A DNA stretch of 64,000 nucleotides from positions 1 through 64,000 of the forward strand of contig PALT01000023.1 in NCBI GenBank assembly GCA_002706605.1, given 5' to 3'. This stretch comes from Rhodovulum sp. (lineage in GTDB: Bacteria > Pseudomonadota > Alphaproteobacteria > Rhodobacterales > Rhodobacteraceae). The notes beneath the pieces are model-generated. The model saw nothing but the letters and a program-made list of their open reading frames with translations. It ran no database searches and was not told where the DNA came from. The stretch's first letter is position 1, and every line of letters starts with the position of its first letter. Position numbers and translations under genes: made by a program. Below, piece by piece: positions 53,756 to 63,928 of the stretch.

Positions 53756-55047
53756 CAGCCCAGACGCCGGTCCATCCACGCCGCCAGACGGTCGCGGATT
53801 TGTTCGCCCAATGCCTCATCCGCGATTTCCTCAATCGCTTCGGCAAGAAAGGCCAACGTCAGCAGGTTTTCCGCCTGTTTCTGCGGCACACCACGCGAGC
53901 GCAGGTAGAACAGCGCGGTTTCGTCAATCGCACCCGAGGTCGAGCCATGCGAACAGGCCACGTCGTCGGCGTAGATTTCCAGTTCGGGCTTGGCCAGAAA
54001 CTGGGCGTCATCGTCCAACAGCAGGGATTGCGAAATCTGATACCCGTCGGTTTTCTGTGCGCCCTCTTTGACCAAGATCTTGCCTTGGAACACGCCGGTC
54101 GCCCCGTTGCGCAGCACCTTTTTGAACACCTGACGGCTTTCACAGCGCTCGGCGTCGTGGGTGATGAACACGGTGTCGTCGTGCAGGAAGTTCGCGCCAT
54201 CGCCCATCGCCGCACCCGCCACGTGGGCGCTTGCGTCATCACCGGTCAGTTCGATCACGACCTCATTGCGGGTCAGAACGCCGTTCGCGGTCAGGGTAAA
54301 GGATTTGAACAGGCTCTCGGTGCCCAGACGCGTAAAGATATGCGTCACTGCACGGCGCTCGTGATCACGGCCTTGGGCACGGACATGGTGGAACGCGGCG
54401 CGGTCTGCGACCTCGACCTCCATCACCTTGTTGAACCGCGCAGCGGCGGGGCCGTTTTCCAGAACGGTCAGTTCGGCGCCCTCTTCGACCTTGATCACAT
54501 GGTGCAGGGTCGCGTCCGAGGCCGTGTCCTGATGCAGATAGACCAGACGCACGGGCTTTTCGGCCTTGGCCGTCGCACGGATCAACAGACCATCCGTCGC
54601 ATAGGCCGTGTTCAGCGCGGCCAGAGGACGGGCCACCGGCGTCTGACCACGGGTTTCCAGAGCACCATAGAGGTCCTTGGCCCAATGGATATCGGCCGCA
54701 CCGGCCCCGGCCAGACGTTCGATTTCCACACCGGCCAGCGTCAGGTCGTCCGAGGCATCCGCATCGAACACGCCGTCGACAAAAACGACCTTGACCGCAT
54801 CGACATCGTCGAAGATCGGGGTTTCGTCGCCCGCATCGAACACTGCCGCCGAGGCAGGATCGACCGCGACCAGATCGGCAGGGTTGGTGTATTTCCAGTA
54901 CTCGTCACGGCGGGTCGGCAGACCCATGTCGGCCACGCGGGCCACAGCCGCCGTGCGCGCCGCGCCCAGCCAGCCGTCACCGTCCACCGGGCCAAGCGCC
55001 GCCAGACGGGCATCCGTCGCGTCTTGCTTTACCTTGGGCAGCGCCAT
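53755..55047 (-). CDS. sufD: Fe-S cluster assembly protein SufD
   Basis: SufD is the scaffold partner of SufB in the SufBC2D complex. The 430-residue protein has the C-terminal beta-helix typical of SufB/SufD, the late motif LEIYADDVACSHGSTSGAIDETALFYLRSRGV, and the region KPVRLVYLHQD earlier. SufD lacks the conserved cluster cysteines of SufB except C in ACSHG. It shares its first bases with the sufC stop. Confidence 0.94.
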   Translation of the reverse strand: MALPKVKQDATDARLAALGPVDGDGWLGAARTAAVARVADMGLPTRRDEYWKYTNPADLVAVDPASAAVFDAGDETPIFDDVDAVKVVFVDGVFDADASDDLTLAGVEIERLAGAGAADIHWAKDLYGALETRGQTPVARPLAALNTAYATDGLLIRATAKAEKPVRLVYLHQDTASDATLHHVIKVEEGAELTVLENGPAAARFNKVMEVEVADRAAFHHVRAQGRDHERRAVTHIFTRLGTESLFKSFTLTANGVLTRNEVVIELTGDDASAHVAGAAMGDGANFLHDDTVFITHDAERCESRQVFKKVLRNGATGVFQGKILVKEGAQKTDGYQISQSLLLDDDAQFLAKPELEIYADDVACSHGSTSGAIDETALFYLRSRGVPQKQAENLLTLAFLAEAIEEIADEALGEQIRDRLAAWMDRRLG

Positions 55048-55802
55048 TAGTCGACCTCCGCCAAAATGTCGGCATAGCCGTTGTTTTCAACTTCAAGCGC
55101 CAGTTCGGGGCCACCGGTTTTCACGATGCGACCCTTGGCCATGATGTGCACGACGTCGGGTTTGATGTGGTCCAGCAGACGCTGATAGTGGGTGATCACA
55201 AGGAACCCGCGACCCGCGTCACGCAGGGCGTTCACACCCTCGGACACCAGTTTCATCGCATCCACGTCCAGACCCGAGTCCGTCTCGTCCAAGATACACA
55301 TCTTGGGTTCCAGCATCGCCATCTGCAGGATCTCGTTGCGCTTTTTCTCACCGCCCGAGAAACCGGTGTTGACGGGGCGTTTCAGCATGTCGGCATCGAT
55401 CTTCAGCGTCTTGGCCTTTTCGCGCACGACCTTCAGGAAGTCCGCCGCGCTCATCTCTTCTTCGCCGCGCGCCTTGCGTTGGGCGTTCACGGCGGTGCGC
55501 AGGAAGGTCATGTTACCCACACCCGGAATTTCGACCGGATATTGGAACGCAAGGAACAGACCGGCGGCGGCGCGCTCTTCGGCCTCCATCTCCAGCAGGT
55601 CCTCACCGGCCAGCGTGGCCGAGCCGTCCGTGACCTCATAGCCGTCCTTGCCCGACAGGACATAGGACAGGGTCGATTTACCGGACCCGTTCGGGCCCAT
55701 GATTGCGTGCACCTTGCCGGCCTCGACGGTCAGGTCGACACCTTTGAGGATTTGCTTATCCTCTTCTTCAAGTTTGACGTGCAGGTTCTTGATTTCCAGC
55801 AT
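55047..55802 (-). CDS. sufC: Fe-S cluster assembly ATPase SufC
   Basis: This 251-residue ABC-type ATPase energises the SufBCD scaffold. It has Walker A GPNGSGKST (about 37-45), the signature GFSGGEKKRNEILQM, Walker B CILDETDSGLD and the H-loop ITHYQRLLDHIKPD. The signature and D-loop are typical of SufC. It is preceded by an GAGGAGA ribosome site and a small CGGGCAGAAATGCCCG hairpin. Confidence 0.96.
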   Translation of the reverse strand: MLEIKNLHVKLEEEDKQILKGVDLTVEAGKVHAIMGPNGSGKSTLSYVLSGKDGYEVTDGSATLAGEDLLEMEAEERAAAGLFLAFQYPVEIPGVGNMTFLRTAVNAQRKARGEEEMSAADFLKVVREKAKTLKIDADMLKRPVNTGFSGGEKKRNEILQMAMLEPKMCILDETDSGLDVDAMKLVSEGVNALRDAGRGFLVITHYQRLLDHIKPDVVHIMAKGRIVKTGGPELALEVENNGYADILAEVD

Positions 55803-55844
55803 TTTTATCTCCTCGGGCGGGCATTTCTGCCCGTTGTTTTTGGA

Positions 55845-56786
55845 TCAGGCTTGCGCCTGTTTTTCGGTTTCGGATGTAACCGGGCTTGCAACCGGCGCAA
55901 GCCAGTCTGCAGGAACACGGTCAATATATTTACGCACCACGCTGCGATGGATCGCGGCGCGTTTTGATAGGATCGTCAGGCAATGGGCGGCGAGGTCGTA
56001 ACTGCCAAAGACGCTATCGGCGGCAAGCGCCATAACCTTGAGTTGATCGTCACTAAGTGCCTCAGGGTCTTCGAGATTGCGAATGTACACCGCATCGCCA
56101 TCCAGCAACTGGGACCCACGACGCCGCGCGGCCATGCGCTTTTTCTGGGACGAGCCCAGCATGACCGATTTCTGATGCAGAAACTTGTGAAGGACAAACC
56201 CCTGCGCGCGCATCTCGGCATCGACATCCGCGAACATCGGTTGACCCTCATACATCTGGTAAAAACAAACCTCGGGGATCACCACGACGGCCTGCGACAG
56301 GGCCTCTTTGCCGTTTTGCAACACATCACGCTCGGCGCCTTGAATGTCCATCTTCAGGACATCAATTTTGGGAAGGCTGTCGATGCTATCCAACCCGACA
56401 AGGTCCATCGGGATTTCACGGATTTCGTGTTTGACCCAGAACATCTTGTCCAGAAACGCCGCTGCCTTGGCGCGGATTTTATAGACCGAACTGAGAACCC
56501 CCATATCGTGTAGATAAAAGGTCGCCGGCCCCGGCTTGCCCACAGCGGCACAAATATAGCGTTGATTTTGCCCCTTTTGCTGATCGAGGATGGCAAAGGC
56601 TTCGGGATCGGGTTCGAACCCCGTCAGGTGCACAAGGTCAAGATCGACCAACACCTGATAGGGAAACCCGCCCTGTGTTTGACGCGCACCGATATCGCAA
56701 ATCTCGATCTTGCGATCGAGACCAAGCTGGGTTCCCAGCCAAGCCGCACGTTTGCGGCTGCGTTTATACTCCTCGGGACGGACCAT
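55845..56786 (-). CDS. FkbM family methyltransferase-like protein, inside the suf operon
   Basis: The 313-residue protein has a Rossmann-type SAM-binding start EICDIGARQTQGG (28-40), GFEPDPEAF and the FkbM signature IDVLKMDIQGAERDVLQNG. FkbM proteins methylate O-groups of sugars or small molecules. Its 5' ATG overlaps the ybjQ stop, and it ends 42 bases before sufC, so it is an operon member in sufB-ybjQ-fkbM-sufC. No substrate or link to Fe-S assembly is known from the sequence. Confidence 0.82.
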   Translation of the reverse strand: MVRPEEYKRSRKRAAWLGTQLGLDRKIEICDIGARQTQGGFPYQVLVDLDLVHLTGFEPDPEAFAILDQQKGQNQRYICAAVGKPGPATFYLHDMGVLSSVYKIRAKAAAFLDKMFWVKHEIREIPMDLVGLDSIDSLPKIDVLKMDIQGAERDVLQNGKEALSQAVVVIPEVCFYQMYEGQPMFADVDAEMRAQGFVLHKFLHQKSVMLGSSQKKRMAARRRGSQLLDGDAVYIRNLEDPEALSDDQLKVMALAADSVFGSYDLAAHCLTILSKRAAIHRSVVRKYIDRVPADWLAPVASPVTSETEKQAQA

Positions 56787-57097
56787 TAACCCAATACCAC
56801 CGCCGTGCCCGAAGCCGACACCATCAGCATGTTGTTGATCACTTCGTAATCCAGATCGACGCCCACGACCGCATTGGCCCCAAGGGCCTGTGCGCGGTCC
56901 TGCATCTCACCCAGCGCGGTTTCGCGCGCATCGGCCAGTTTCGCCTCATAGCTGCCCGCGCGACCGCCGATCACATCGGTGATCTGGGCAAAGATATCGC
57001 GCACGATATTCGCACCCATAATGGCCTCGCCGGTGACGATGCCCTTATAGTCCGCGATCTGATAGCCCTCGACCGAGCCAGTGGTAGTGACGATCAT
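56786..57097 (-). CDS. YbjQ/UPF0145 family protein
   Basis: The 103-residue protein is a complete YbjQ-like domain: [19 protein letters not shown], then [16 protein letters not shown] and [13 protein letters not shown]. The family forms pentameric rings and is sometimes called heavy-metal binding, without proof of function. The start at 57097 fits the family; an upstream in-frame ATG would add 20 residues. It overlaps fkbM at its stop and follows sufB after a stable hairpin. Confidence 0.86.
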   Translation of the reverse strand: MIVTTTGSVEGYQIADYKGIVTGEAIMGANIVRDIFAQITDVIGGRAGSYEAKLADARETALGEMQDRAQALGANAVVGVDLDYEVINNMLMVSASGTAVVLG

Positions 57098-57147
57098 GGC
57101 CGTAACTCCTCGGATTACTGTTGTGACTTCGTTGGCGTAGAAATCGC

Positions 57148-57169
57148 CGAACGGCACAGGTGCCGTTCG
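57148..57169 (-). terminator. Hairpin between sufB and ybjQ
   Basis: CGAACGGCAC and GTGCCGTTCG form a perfect ten-pair stem around two bases, seven bases past the sufB stop. It has no T run and may partly end or stabilise the transcript, lowering expression of the passengers and later suf genes. Confidence 0.5.
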
Positions 57170-57175
57170 CCAATT

Positions 57176-58699
<1,524 letters not shown>

Positions 58700-58758
58700 T
58701 CGCGTTTCCTTCCTACCGCCCGTGGTTCGGGCGCCTGTTCGTCTGTTCGTTGTTACGT

Positions 58759-59802
58759 TCACGCCGCGCGGGCGCGGAATTTCTGATGTTGGCTCAGCCA
58801 TGCCTTGGCGAACCGGTCGATGTCGTCGCGGGTCGTATCGGGGCCCAGAGACACGCGCAGCGCGCCGGACGCCGCCGCCTCGTCAAAGCCCATGGCGCGC
58901 AAAACCGCACTGCTGCGCACCTTGCCCGAGGAACAGGCGGACCCTGCGGACACGGCAAAGCCGGCCAGATCCATCTGCATCACTTGGGTTTCGCCCTTCC
59001 ACCCCGGGGTGGTGAAATAGGTGGTGTTGGGCAGGCGGTTCGCCCCCGTCCCTACAAAAATAGTATCGGGTGCGCCCGCTGCAATGATCTGCTCCAGCGT
59101 ATCGCGCAAGGCAGCGACCGGTTCCCACACCCCATTGGCCAGATCGCGCGCCGCCGCCTCGGCCGCTGCGCCAAAACCGGCGATGCCGATGACGTTCTCG
59201 GTGCCCGAGCGACGTCCCATTTCCTGACCACCGCCACGGATTTGCGCGGCGATATCGGTGCCGCGTTTCAGGACCAGTGCGCCGATCCCCTTGGGCCCGC
59301 CCAGTTTATGCGCAGATACCAAAGCCATGGTCGCGCCGGTCCAATTGAACGCGACGGGAATTTTGCCGAACGCCTGTGTCAGGTCAGACAGGTACAGCCC
59401 CTGCGGAAGGTCCTGTATCACTCCGGTTTCGGAATTCGCCAGTTGCAGGGTCGATGTCGCCGGATCGGCCACGGTCACACGGCCCTCGCCATCTACCGGC
59501 AAATCGGGCGTGATCCATGCGCCGACCGCATCATGTTCGACCGCCGCACCGTGAATGCCCTGCCCGTTCAGGGCGAGCGCCGCGCCCTCGGTCGCCGAGG
59601 ACACGAACACCACATCCGCCCCGTCCGCACCCAAGGCCGCCGCGACCTGACCACGGGCGCGTTCGACCAGAGACTTGGCCGCGCGCCCCTCGGCATGGAC
59701 GCTGGACGGGTTGCCCGCCACATCCATGGCCGCGATCATCGCCTGCCGCGCCTCGGGGCGCAGCGGCGTCGTGGCGTTATGATCCAGATAGGTGCGGGTC
59801 AT
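58759..59802 (-). CDS. Cysteine desulfurase, IscS/NifS type (group I)
   Basis: The 347-residue PLP protein has [14 protein letters not shown] at 5-18, the internal-aldimine lysine in [16 protein letters not shown], and the mobile loop [17 protein letters not shown] with the catalytic cysteine. It is shorter than E. coli IscS (404), lacking part of the C-terminal IscU-binding tail. It is the second gene, directly after iscR, whereas sufS closes the operon, so this Fe-S system has two sulfur donors in one transcript. It may instead serve tRNA thiolation. Confidence 0.9.
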   Translation of the reverse strand: MTRTYLDHNATTPLRPEARQAMIAAMDVAGNPSSVHAEGRAAKSLVERARGQVAAALGADGADVVFVSSATEGAALALNGQGIHGAAVEHDAVGAWITPDLPVDGEGRVTVADPATSTLQLANSETGVIQDLPQGLYLSDLTQAFGKIPVAFNWTGATMALVSAHKLGGPKGIGALVLKRGTDIAAQIRGGGQEMGRRSGTENVIGIAGFGAAAEAAARDLANGVWEPVAALRDTLEQIIAAGAPDTIFVGTGANRLPNTTYFTTPGWKGETQVMQMDLAGFAVSAGSACSSGKVRSSAVLRAMGFDEAAASGALRVSLGPDTTRDDIDRFAKAWLSQHQKFRARAA

Positions 59803-60264
59803 CTACGCCTCATCCACCACGGTGAATAGGGTCGGCACCGCCGGACAGGGGGCCAGATCGTTTTCAATCACATCCGACAGGCGGGTCTGATGCAGGAAGA
59901 CATAGACATGGGCGCTTAGGCCTTCCCACAGACGGTTGGTCAGGGATTGCGCCTTACTGCCCGACATGCCGCCGCTTGCGCCCGCGCCGGTGTGCATGGC
60001 CGACACGGTCTCATCCACCGCGCCAAGGATATCGGCTACACGGATTTCGGACGGGTTGCGCGCAAGGCGATAGCCGCCCCCCGGACCACGCACCGATTCC
60101 ACCAGTTCCGCGCGGCGCAGTTTCACGAACAGCTGTTCCAGATAGGGCAGTGAAATGCTCTGGCGTTTTGAAATCTCGGCCAAAGAGGTCAGCGCGCCCG
60201 CCGGTTGCAACGCCAGATCTGCCAGCGCAACCATTGCATACCGCCCTTTGGTACTGAGTTTCAT
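59803..60264 (-). CDS. iscR: Rrf2 family regulator, IscR-like, without the three cluster cysteines
   Basis: The 153-residue protein has the Rrf2 winged-helix (MKLSTKGRYAMVALADLA at 1-18, then GPGGGYRLARNPSEIRVADIL). It should repress its own Fe-S operon. The [2Fe-2S] loop that has three cysteines in E. coli IscR is here TGAGASGGMSGSKA (92-105), without any. The only cysteine is C140 near the C-terminus. Rhodobacterales IscR proteins have been described with an atypical cluster ligation, so the loss may be lineage-wide. The start at 60264 gives the family N-terminus. It is divergent from a hydrolase gene. Confidence 0.9.
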   Translation of the reverse strand: MKLSTKGRYAMVALADLALQPAGALTSLAEISKRQSISLPYLEQLFVKLRRAELVESVRGPGGGYRLARNPSEIRVADILGAVDETVSAMHTGAGASGGMSGSKAQSLTNRLWEGLSAHVYVFLHQTRLSDVIENDLAPCPAVPTLFTVVDEA

Positions 60265-60284
60265 ATGTTTGCCTCTAGCAAAAG

Positions 60285-60316
60285 GTTGACTGAACGCGGG
60301 TGGCAGCTTAGTCAAC
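60285..60316. promoter_or_regulatory. Possible IscR-type operator in the iscR leader
   Basis: GTTGACT (60285-60291) and AGTCAAC (60310-60316) form a perfect seven-base inverted repeat with an 18-base spacer. AGTC half-sites resemble type 1 IscR sites of other bacteria. A third copy of AGTCAA coincides with the -35 at 60379-60384. Confidence 0.5.
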
Positions 60317-60355
60317 AATCCACCCGAAACCGGCGCGAAACCGGACTTTAGAATT

Positions 60356-60384
60356 GTTCTAGGTTAACCGAGGGATTTAGTCAA
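60356..60384 (-). promoter_or_regulatory. Promoter of the iscR-suf operon
   Basis: On the minus strand TTGACT (60384-60379), a 17-base spacer and TAGAAC (60361-60356) fit a sigma-70 promoter, with a start near 60349. The spacer contains the palindrome GGTTAACC, and TAGAA-TTG-TTCTA (60349-60361) overlaps the -10, as in a repressor site. Confidence 0.6.
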
Positions 60385-60420
60385 CAAATCCCTGCAAGCC
60401 GCACAACCGAAGAGACGCTT

Positions 60421-61074
60421 ATGCCCGAGGTCATTTTTCCAGGCCCCGAAGGTCGGCTTGAAGGCCGCTATCATCCGCAAAAAGATCGTGACGCACCGAT
60501 CGCCATTGTTCTGCATCCCCACCCGCAATTCGGCGGGACCATGAACAACAAGGTCGTCTATAACCTGCATTATGCGTTTTATAACATGGGCTTTACCGTG
60601 TTGCGCTTTAACTTTCGCGGGGTTGGTCGCAGCCAAGGCGAATACGATCAGGGCGTGGGCGAACTGTCGGATGCGGCATCGGCGCTGGATTACCTGCAGT
60701 CGATGAACAACAACGCCAAGCACTGCTGGGTCGCGGGGTTCAGCTTTGGCGCGTGGATCGGGATGCAACTGTTGATGCGTCGCCCCGAGATCACGGGATT
60801 CGTTTCCGTCTCGCCGCCCGCGAACATGTACGACTTTAGCTTCCTCGCCCCCTGCCCCAGCTCGGGCCTGATCATCAACGGCTCGGCCGACCGCGTGGCC
60901 CCGCCCGCCGACACCCGTGCCTTGGTCGACAAGCTGCATGAGCAAAAGGGCATCACCATCACCCATGAAGAGGTCGAGGGCGCAGGGCACTTCTTTGAAG
61001 AGCCGCACATGGACACGATGATTAACTCGGTCGACACCTATGTGCGTCGTCGCATGACCGAAAACACACGGTAA
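60421..61074 (+). CDS. Alpha/beta hydrolase (COG2945 type)
   Basis: The 217-residue protein has the oxyanion motif LHPHPQFGGTMNNKVVY, the nucleophile elbow GFSFGAWIG, an acid in INGSADRVAPP and the histidine in GAGHFFEEP. These mark the COG2945 group of small hydrolases. The substrate is unknown. It is divergent from iscR, with the shared intergenic region holding IscR-like sites, so its expression may respond to iron or Fe-S status; that is inference. The next gene begins six bases after its stop. Confidence 0.86.
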   Translation: MPEVIFPGPEGRLEGRYHPQKDRDAPIAIVLHPHPQFGGTMNNKVVYNLHYAFYNMGFTVLRFNFRGVGRSQGEYDQGVGELSDAASALDYLQSMNNNAKHCWVAGFSFGAWIGMQLLMRRPEITGFVSVSPPANMYDFSFLAPCPSSGLIINGSADRVAPPADTRALVDKLHEQKGITITHEEVEGAGHFFEEPHMDTMINSVDTYVRRRMTENTR

Positions 61075-61080
61075 TCCCGG

Positions 61081-61317
61081 ATGAGCGTTGTCGAGGATCT
61101 GGCCGACGCATTGGCCAAAGACACGATTGCCGCCGCCGAGGCGATGGGCGATGACAACCTCATCGCGGACGTCGCCAACGTGATCGGCGCGCGCTCTACC
61201 ACCGCCGAAGAGGCGTTCATGACGGCGGTGCGGATCCGCATCGCCGCCGCCAACGGGCGCAAATACCTAGAAGAGCGCATCCGCAAAGCCGCGGCCGAGC
61301 TCGAAAACAAAGCCTGA
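61081..61317 (+). CDS. Small conserved-looking hypothetical protein, 78 residues
   Basis: The acidic, helical protein (MSVVEDLADALAKDTIAAAE, then EEAFMTAVRIRIAAANGRKYLEERI) is unrecognised. It is packed between the hydrolase (six bases) and the HD gene (two bases), uses GC-rich codons, and is therefore very probably real. Its two predicted helices with many Ala and Glu residues suggest a small helix bundle. Confidence 0.75.
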   Translation: MSVVEDLADALAKDTIAAAEAMGDDNLIADVANVIGARSTTAEEAFMTAVRIRIAAANGRKYLEERIRKAAAELENKA

Positions 61318-61319
61318 GC

Positions 61320-61910
61320 ATGCAAGATAACCGACTGATCCGCCAACTGGAGTTTCTGACAGAGGTGGATCAGTTGAAATCCATCCTGCGTGCCTCCCGC
61401 CTTGCCGATAATTCCCGCCACGAAAATTCCGCCGAGCACAGCTGGCATGTGATCCTCTGTGCGCTGGTTCTGGCCGATCAGGCGGGGCCGGATGTGTCCA
61501 TCGACCGCGTAATCCGCATGTTGATCCTGCATGACATCGTGGAAATCGACGCGGGCGACGCCCCGATCCATGGCAGTCACGACGCCGAGGCCCTTGCCGC
61601 CGCCGAAATGGCCGCCGCCGAACGTCTGTTCAATATCCTGCCCGCCGATCAGGCCGCCGAAATGCGCGCCCTCTGGGATGAATTCGAGGCGGCAGAGAGC
61701 GCGGATGCCATATTCGCGAAATCCATCGACCGCGTGCAGCCTCTGTTGCTGAACCTTGCCAATGGCGGGGGCAGTTGGATCGACTACAACGTCTCCGAGG
61801 CGCAAATCGCAACCCGTGTGGGCAGCAAGGTCGCCAAAGGCGCGCCGCGGTTGTGGGAGCACATGCGCGCCCGCATCGCCGCATTTTTCGCCGGTTCCGA
61901 CGCGCTCTGA
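61320..61910 (+). CDS. HD domain phosphohydrolase, HDDC2/YfbR-like
   Basis: The 196-residue protein carries the metal-binding pattern of HD nucleotidases: H in SRHENSAEHSWHVI, the HD pair in ILHDIVEIDAGD, and a later D in KSIDRVQPLLL. The layout matches the HDDC2/YfbR family of 5'-deoxynucleotidases. It is third in a three-gene run. Confidence 0.88.
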   Translation: MQDNRLIRQLEFLTEVDQLKSILRASRLADNSRHENSAEHSWHVILCALVLADQAGPDVSIDRVIRMLILHDIVEIDAGDAPIHGSHDAEALAAAEMAAAERLFNILPADQAAEMRALWDEFEAAESADAIFAKSIDRVQPLLLNLANGGGSWIDYNVSEAQIATRVGSKVAKGAPRLWEHMRARIAAFFAGSDAL

Positions 61911-61939
61911 TTTTTCTGTATACATTTGCATACATTTGC

Positions 61940-61968
61940 TTGGGCTAAAGCTTCGACTTTGGTACAAG
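61940..61968 (+). promoter_or_regulatory. Promoter candidate for icd with upstream tandem repeat
   Basis: TTGGGC (61940-61945), a 17-base spacer and TACAAG (61963-61968) predict a start about 37 bases before the icd ATG. A direct repeat TACATTTGCA TACATTTGC at 61921-61939 touches the -35 and may be an activator site. Confidence 0.45.
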
Positions 61969-62011
61969 ACCTCATCGACTCAGCATTCAACGCCAGAGAC
62001 ATGAGGTTGTG

Positions 62012-63226
62012 ATGTCCAAGATCAAAGTTGAAAACCCGATCGTCGAGATGGACGGCGATGAGATGACCCGCATTATGTGGCAGTTCATCAAGGACAAGCT
62101 TATCCTGCCCTACCTCGATATCGACTTGCTCTATTACGACCTCGGGATTGAGGAACGCGACCGCACCGAAGATCAGATCACCATCGACGCCGCCGAAAAG
62201 ACCAAAGAGGTCGGCGTGGCGGTGAAATGCGCCACCATCACCCCCGATGAGGCCCGGGTCGAGGAATTCGGCCTGAAAAAGATGTGGCGCAGCCCCAACG
62301 GCACCATCCGCAACATCCTTGGTGGTGTGGTGTTCCGTCAGCCGATCATCTGTCGCAACGTGCCCCGTCTTGTCCCCGGCTGGACCAAGCCGATCGTGAT
62401 CGGGCGCCACGCGTTCGGCGATCAGTACAAGGCCACGGATATGAAATTCCCCGGCCCCGGCACGCTGACCATGAAATTCGTCGGCGAAGATGGCACCGAG
62501 ATCGAGCATGAGGTCTATCAGGCCCCGTCGGCGGGCGTGTTCATGTCGATGTACAACCTTGATCAATCGATCATCGACTTTGCACGGGCGTCGCTGAACT
62601 ATGGTCTGTCGATTGGCTGGCCCGTCTATCTGTCGACCAAGAACACGATCCTGAAACAATACGACGGTCGCTTTCTTGAGCTGTTCCAGAAGGTTTATGA
62701 GGAAGAGTTCGCAGAGCGGTTCAAGGCCGCCGGTATCTGGTACGAACACCGCCTGATCGATGACATGGTCGCCTGCGCGATGAAGTGGAACGGCGGGTTT
62801 GTCTGGGCCTGTAAGAACTATGACGGCGACGTGCAATCGGACACCGTGGCCCAAGGGTTCGGCTCACTCGGTCTGATGACGTCCCAGTTGCTGACCCCTG
62901 ATGGCAAGATCATGGAGGCCGAGGCCGCCCACGGCACCGTCACCCGTCACTATCGCCAGCATCAGGCGGGTCAGGCGACCTCGACCAACTCGATCGCGTC
63001 GATCTTTGCGTGGACCGGCGGGCTAAAGCACCGCGCGAAACTGGACGGGAACGATCCGTTGATGAATTTCGCCAGCACGCTTGAAAAGGTCATCGTGGAC
63101 ACGGTCGAAAGCGGGTCCATGACCAAGGACCTTGCCCTGCTGGTTGGTCCCGATCAGGGGTGGCTGACGACCATGGGCTTCCTCGAAAAGATCGACGAGA
63201 ACCTGAACAAGGCCTTGGTGGGTTAA
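62012..63226 (+). CDS. icd: NADP-dependent isocitrate dehydrogenase
   Basis: This TCA cycle enzyme makes 2-oxoglutarate and NADPH. The 404-residue protein belongs to the eukaryote-like homodimeric subfamily II ([30 protein letters not shown] as [21 protein letters not shown], and [13 protein letters not shown]). The ATG at 62012 has a GAGG site; a GTG one codon earlier is possible. The gene stands alone with its own promoter. Confidence 0.96.
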   Translation: MSKIKVENPIVEMDGDEMTRIMWQFIKDKLILPYLDIDLLYYDLGIEERDRTEDQITIDAAEKTKEVGVAVKCATITPDEARVEEFGLKKMWRSPNGTIRNILGGVVFRQPIICRNVPRLVPGWTKPIVIGRHAFGDQYKATDMKFPGPGTLTMKFVGEDGTEIEHEVYQAPSAGVFMSMYNLDQSIIDFARASLNYGLSIGWPVYLSTKNTILKQYDGRFLELFQKVYEEEFAERFKAAGIWYEHRLIDDMVACAMKWNGGFVWACKNYDGDVQSDTVAQGFGSLGLMTSQLLTPDGKIMEAEAAHGTVTRHYRQHQAGQATSTNSIASIFAWTGGLKHRAKLDGNDPLMNFASTLEKVIVDTVESGSMTKDLALLVGPDQGWLTTMGFLEKIDENLNKALVG

Positions 63227-63236
63227 GCCCGCACCC

Positions 63237-63267
63237 GCGCGCCCCGACGAAACGGTTCGGGGCGCGC
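63237..63267 (+). terminator. GC-rich hairpin after icd
   Basis: GCGCGCCCCGA and TCGGGGCGCGC pair around a nine-base loop, ten bases past the stop. The following sequence GATTTCGG has few Ts, so it may act with Rho or as a 3' stabiliser. Confidence 0.55.
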
Positions 63268-63310
63268 GATTTCGGCTGGACATCGGCGTAAATGGCGGCA
63301 CAGTCGGGCC

Positions 63311-63922
63311 ATGCTGTTATCCTCCCCACCCGAGCGGCACACGCTCCTTGACGACATTCAGGGCCTGTTGGTCGGCACCGGATTGGTCGCGCTCTCCGTG
63401 ACCCTGTTGCGGGGCGCGGAATTGATCACCGGCCAGATCGCGGGCGCGTCCCTGATCCTTGGCTATGTGGGCGATTGGTCGTTCGGGACGTGGTTTTTCC
63501 TGTTGAACCTGCCGTTCTACGCGCTGGCCATTGTGCGGATGGGCTGGCGGTTCACGGTGAAAACATTCTGCGCGGTCGCCCTGTTGTCGCTGTTCACCGA
63601 ATTGATGCCTGCGGCGATCACATTTGAACATCTTTCACGGCCTGTGGCGGGCGTGCTCGGCGGTCTGACCGCCGGTGCGGGCCTGCTTGCGCTGTTTCGC
63701 CACGGGGCAAGCCTTGGCGGGGTCGGCATTGTCGCCCTCTACCTGCAGGATCGGCACAATATTCGGGCAGGTGTCACGCAATTGATCTTTGATGCGGGGG
63801 TGTTTCTGGCCGCCGTCCTTTTGTTTGATCCCGAAACGGTGTTTTACTCTCTGATCGGCGCGGTGGTTCTGAACATCATCATCGCCACCAACCATCGTCG
63901 GGACCGCTATATCGCGCGCTAG
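63311..63922 (+). CDS. YitT family membrane protein
   Basis: The 203-residue protein has about six hydrophobic spans and starts with the YitT-like region GLLVGTGLVALSVTLLRGAELITGQIAGASLIL. VLGGLTAGAGLLALFRHGASLGGVG is the repeated GG-rich motif of the family. It is likely a transporter or permease-like membrane protein of unknown substrate. It is followed at once by an SMR transporter gene. Confidence 0.85.
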   Translation: MLLSSPPERHTLLDDIQGLLVGTGLVALSVTLLRGAELITGQIAGASLILGYVGDWSFGTWFFLLNLPFYALAIVRMGWRFTVKTFCAVALLSLFTELMPAAITFEHLSRPVAGVLGGLTAGAGLLALFRHGASLGGVGIVALYLQDRHNIRAGVTQLIFDAGVFLAAVLLFDPETVFYSLIGAVVLNIIIATNHRRDRYIAR

Positions 63923-63928
63923 GTTCAC

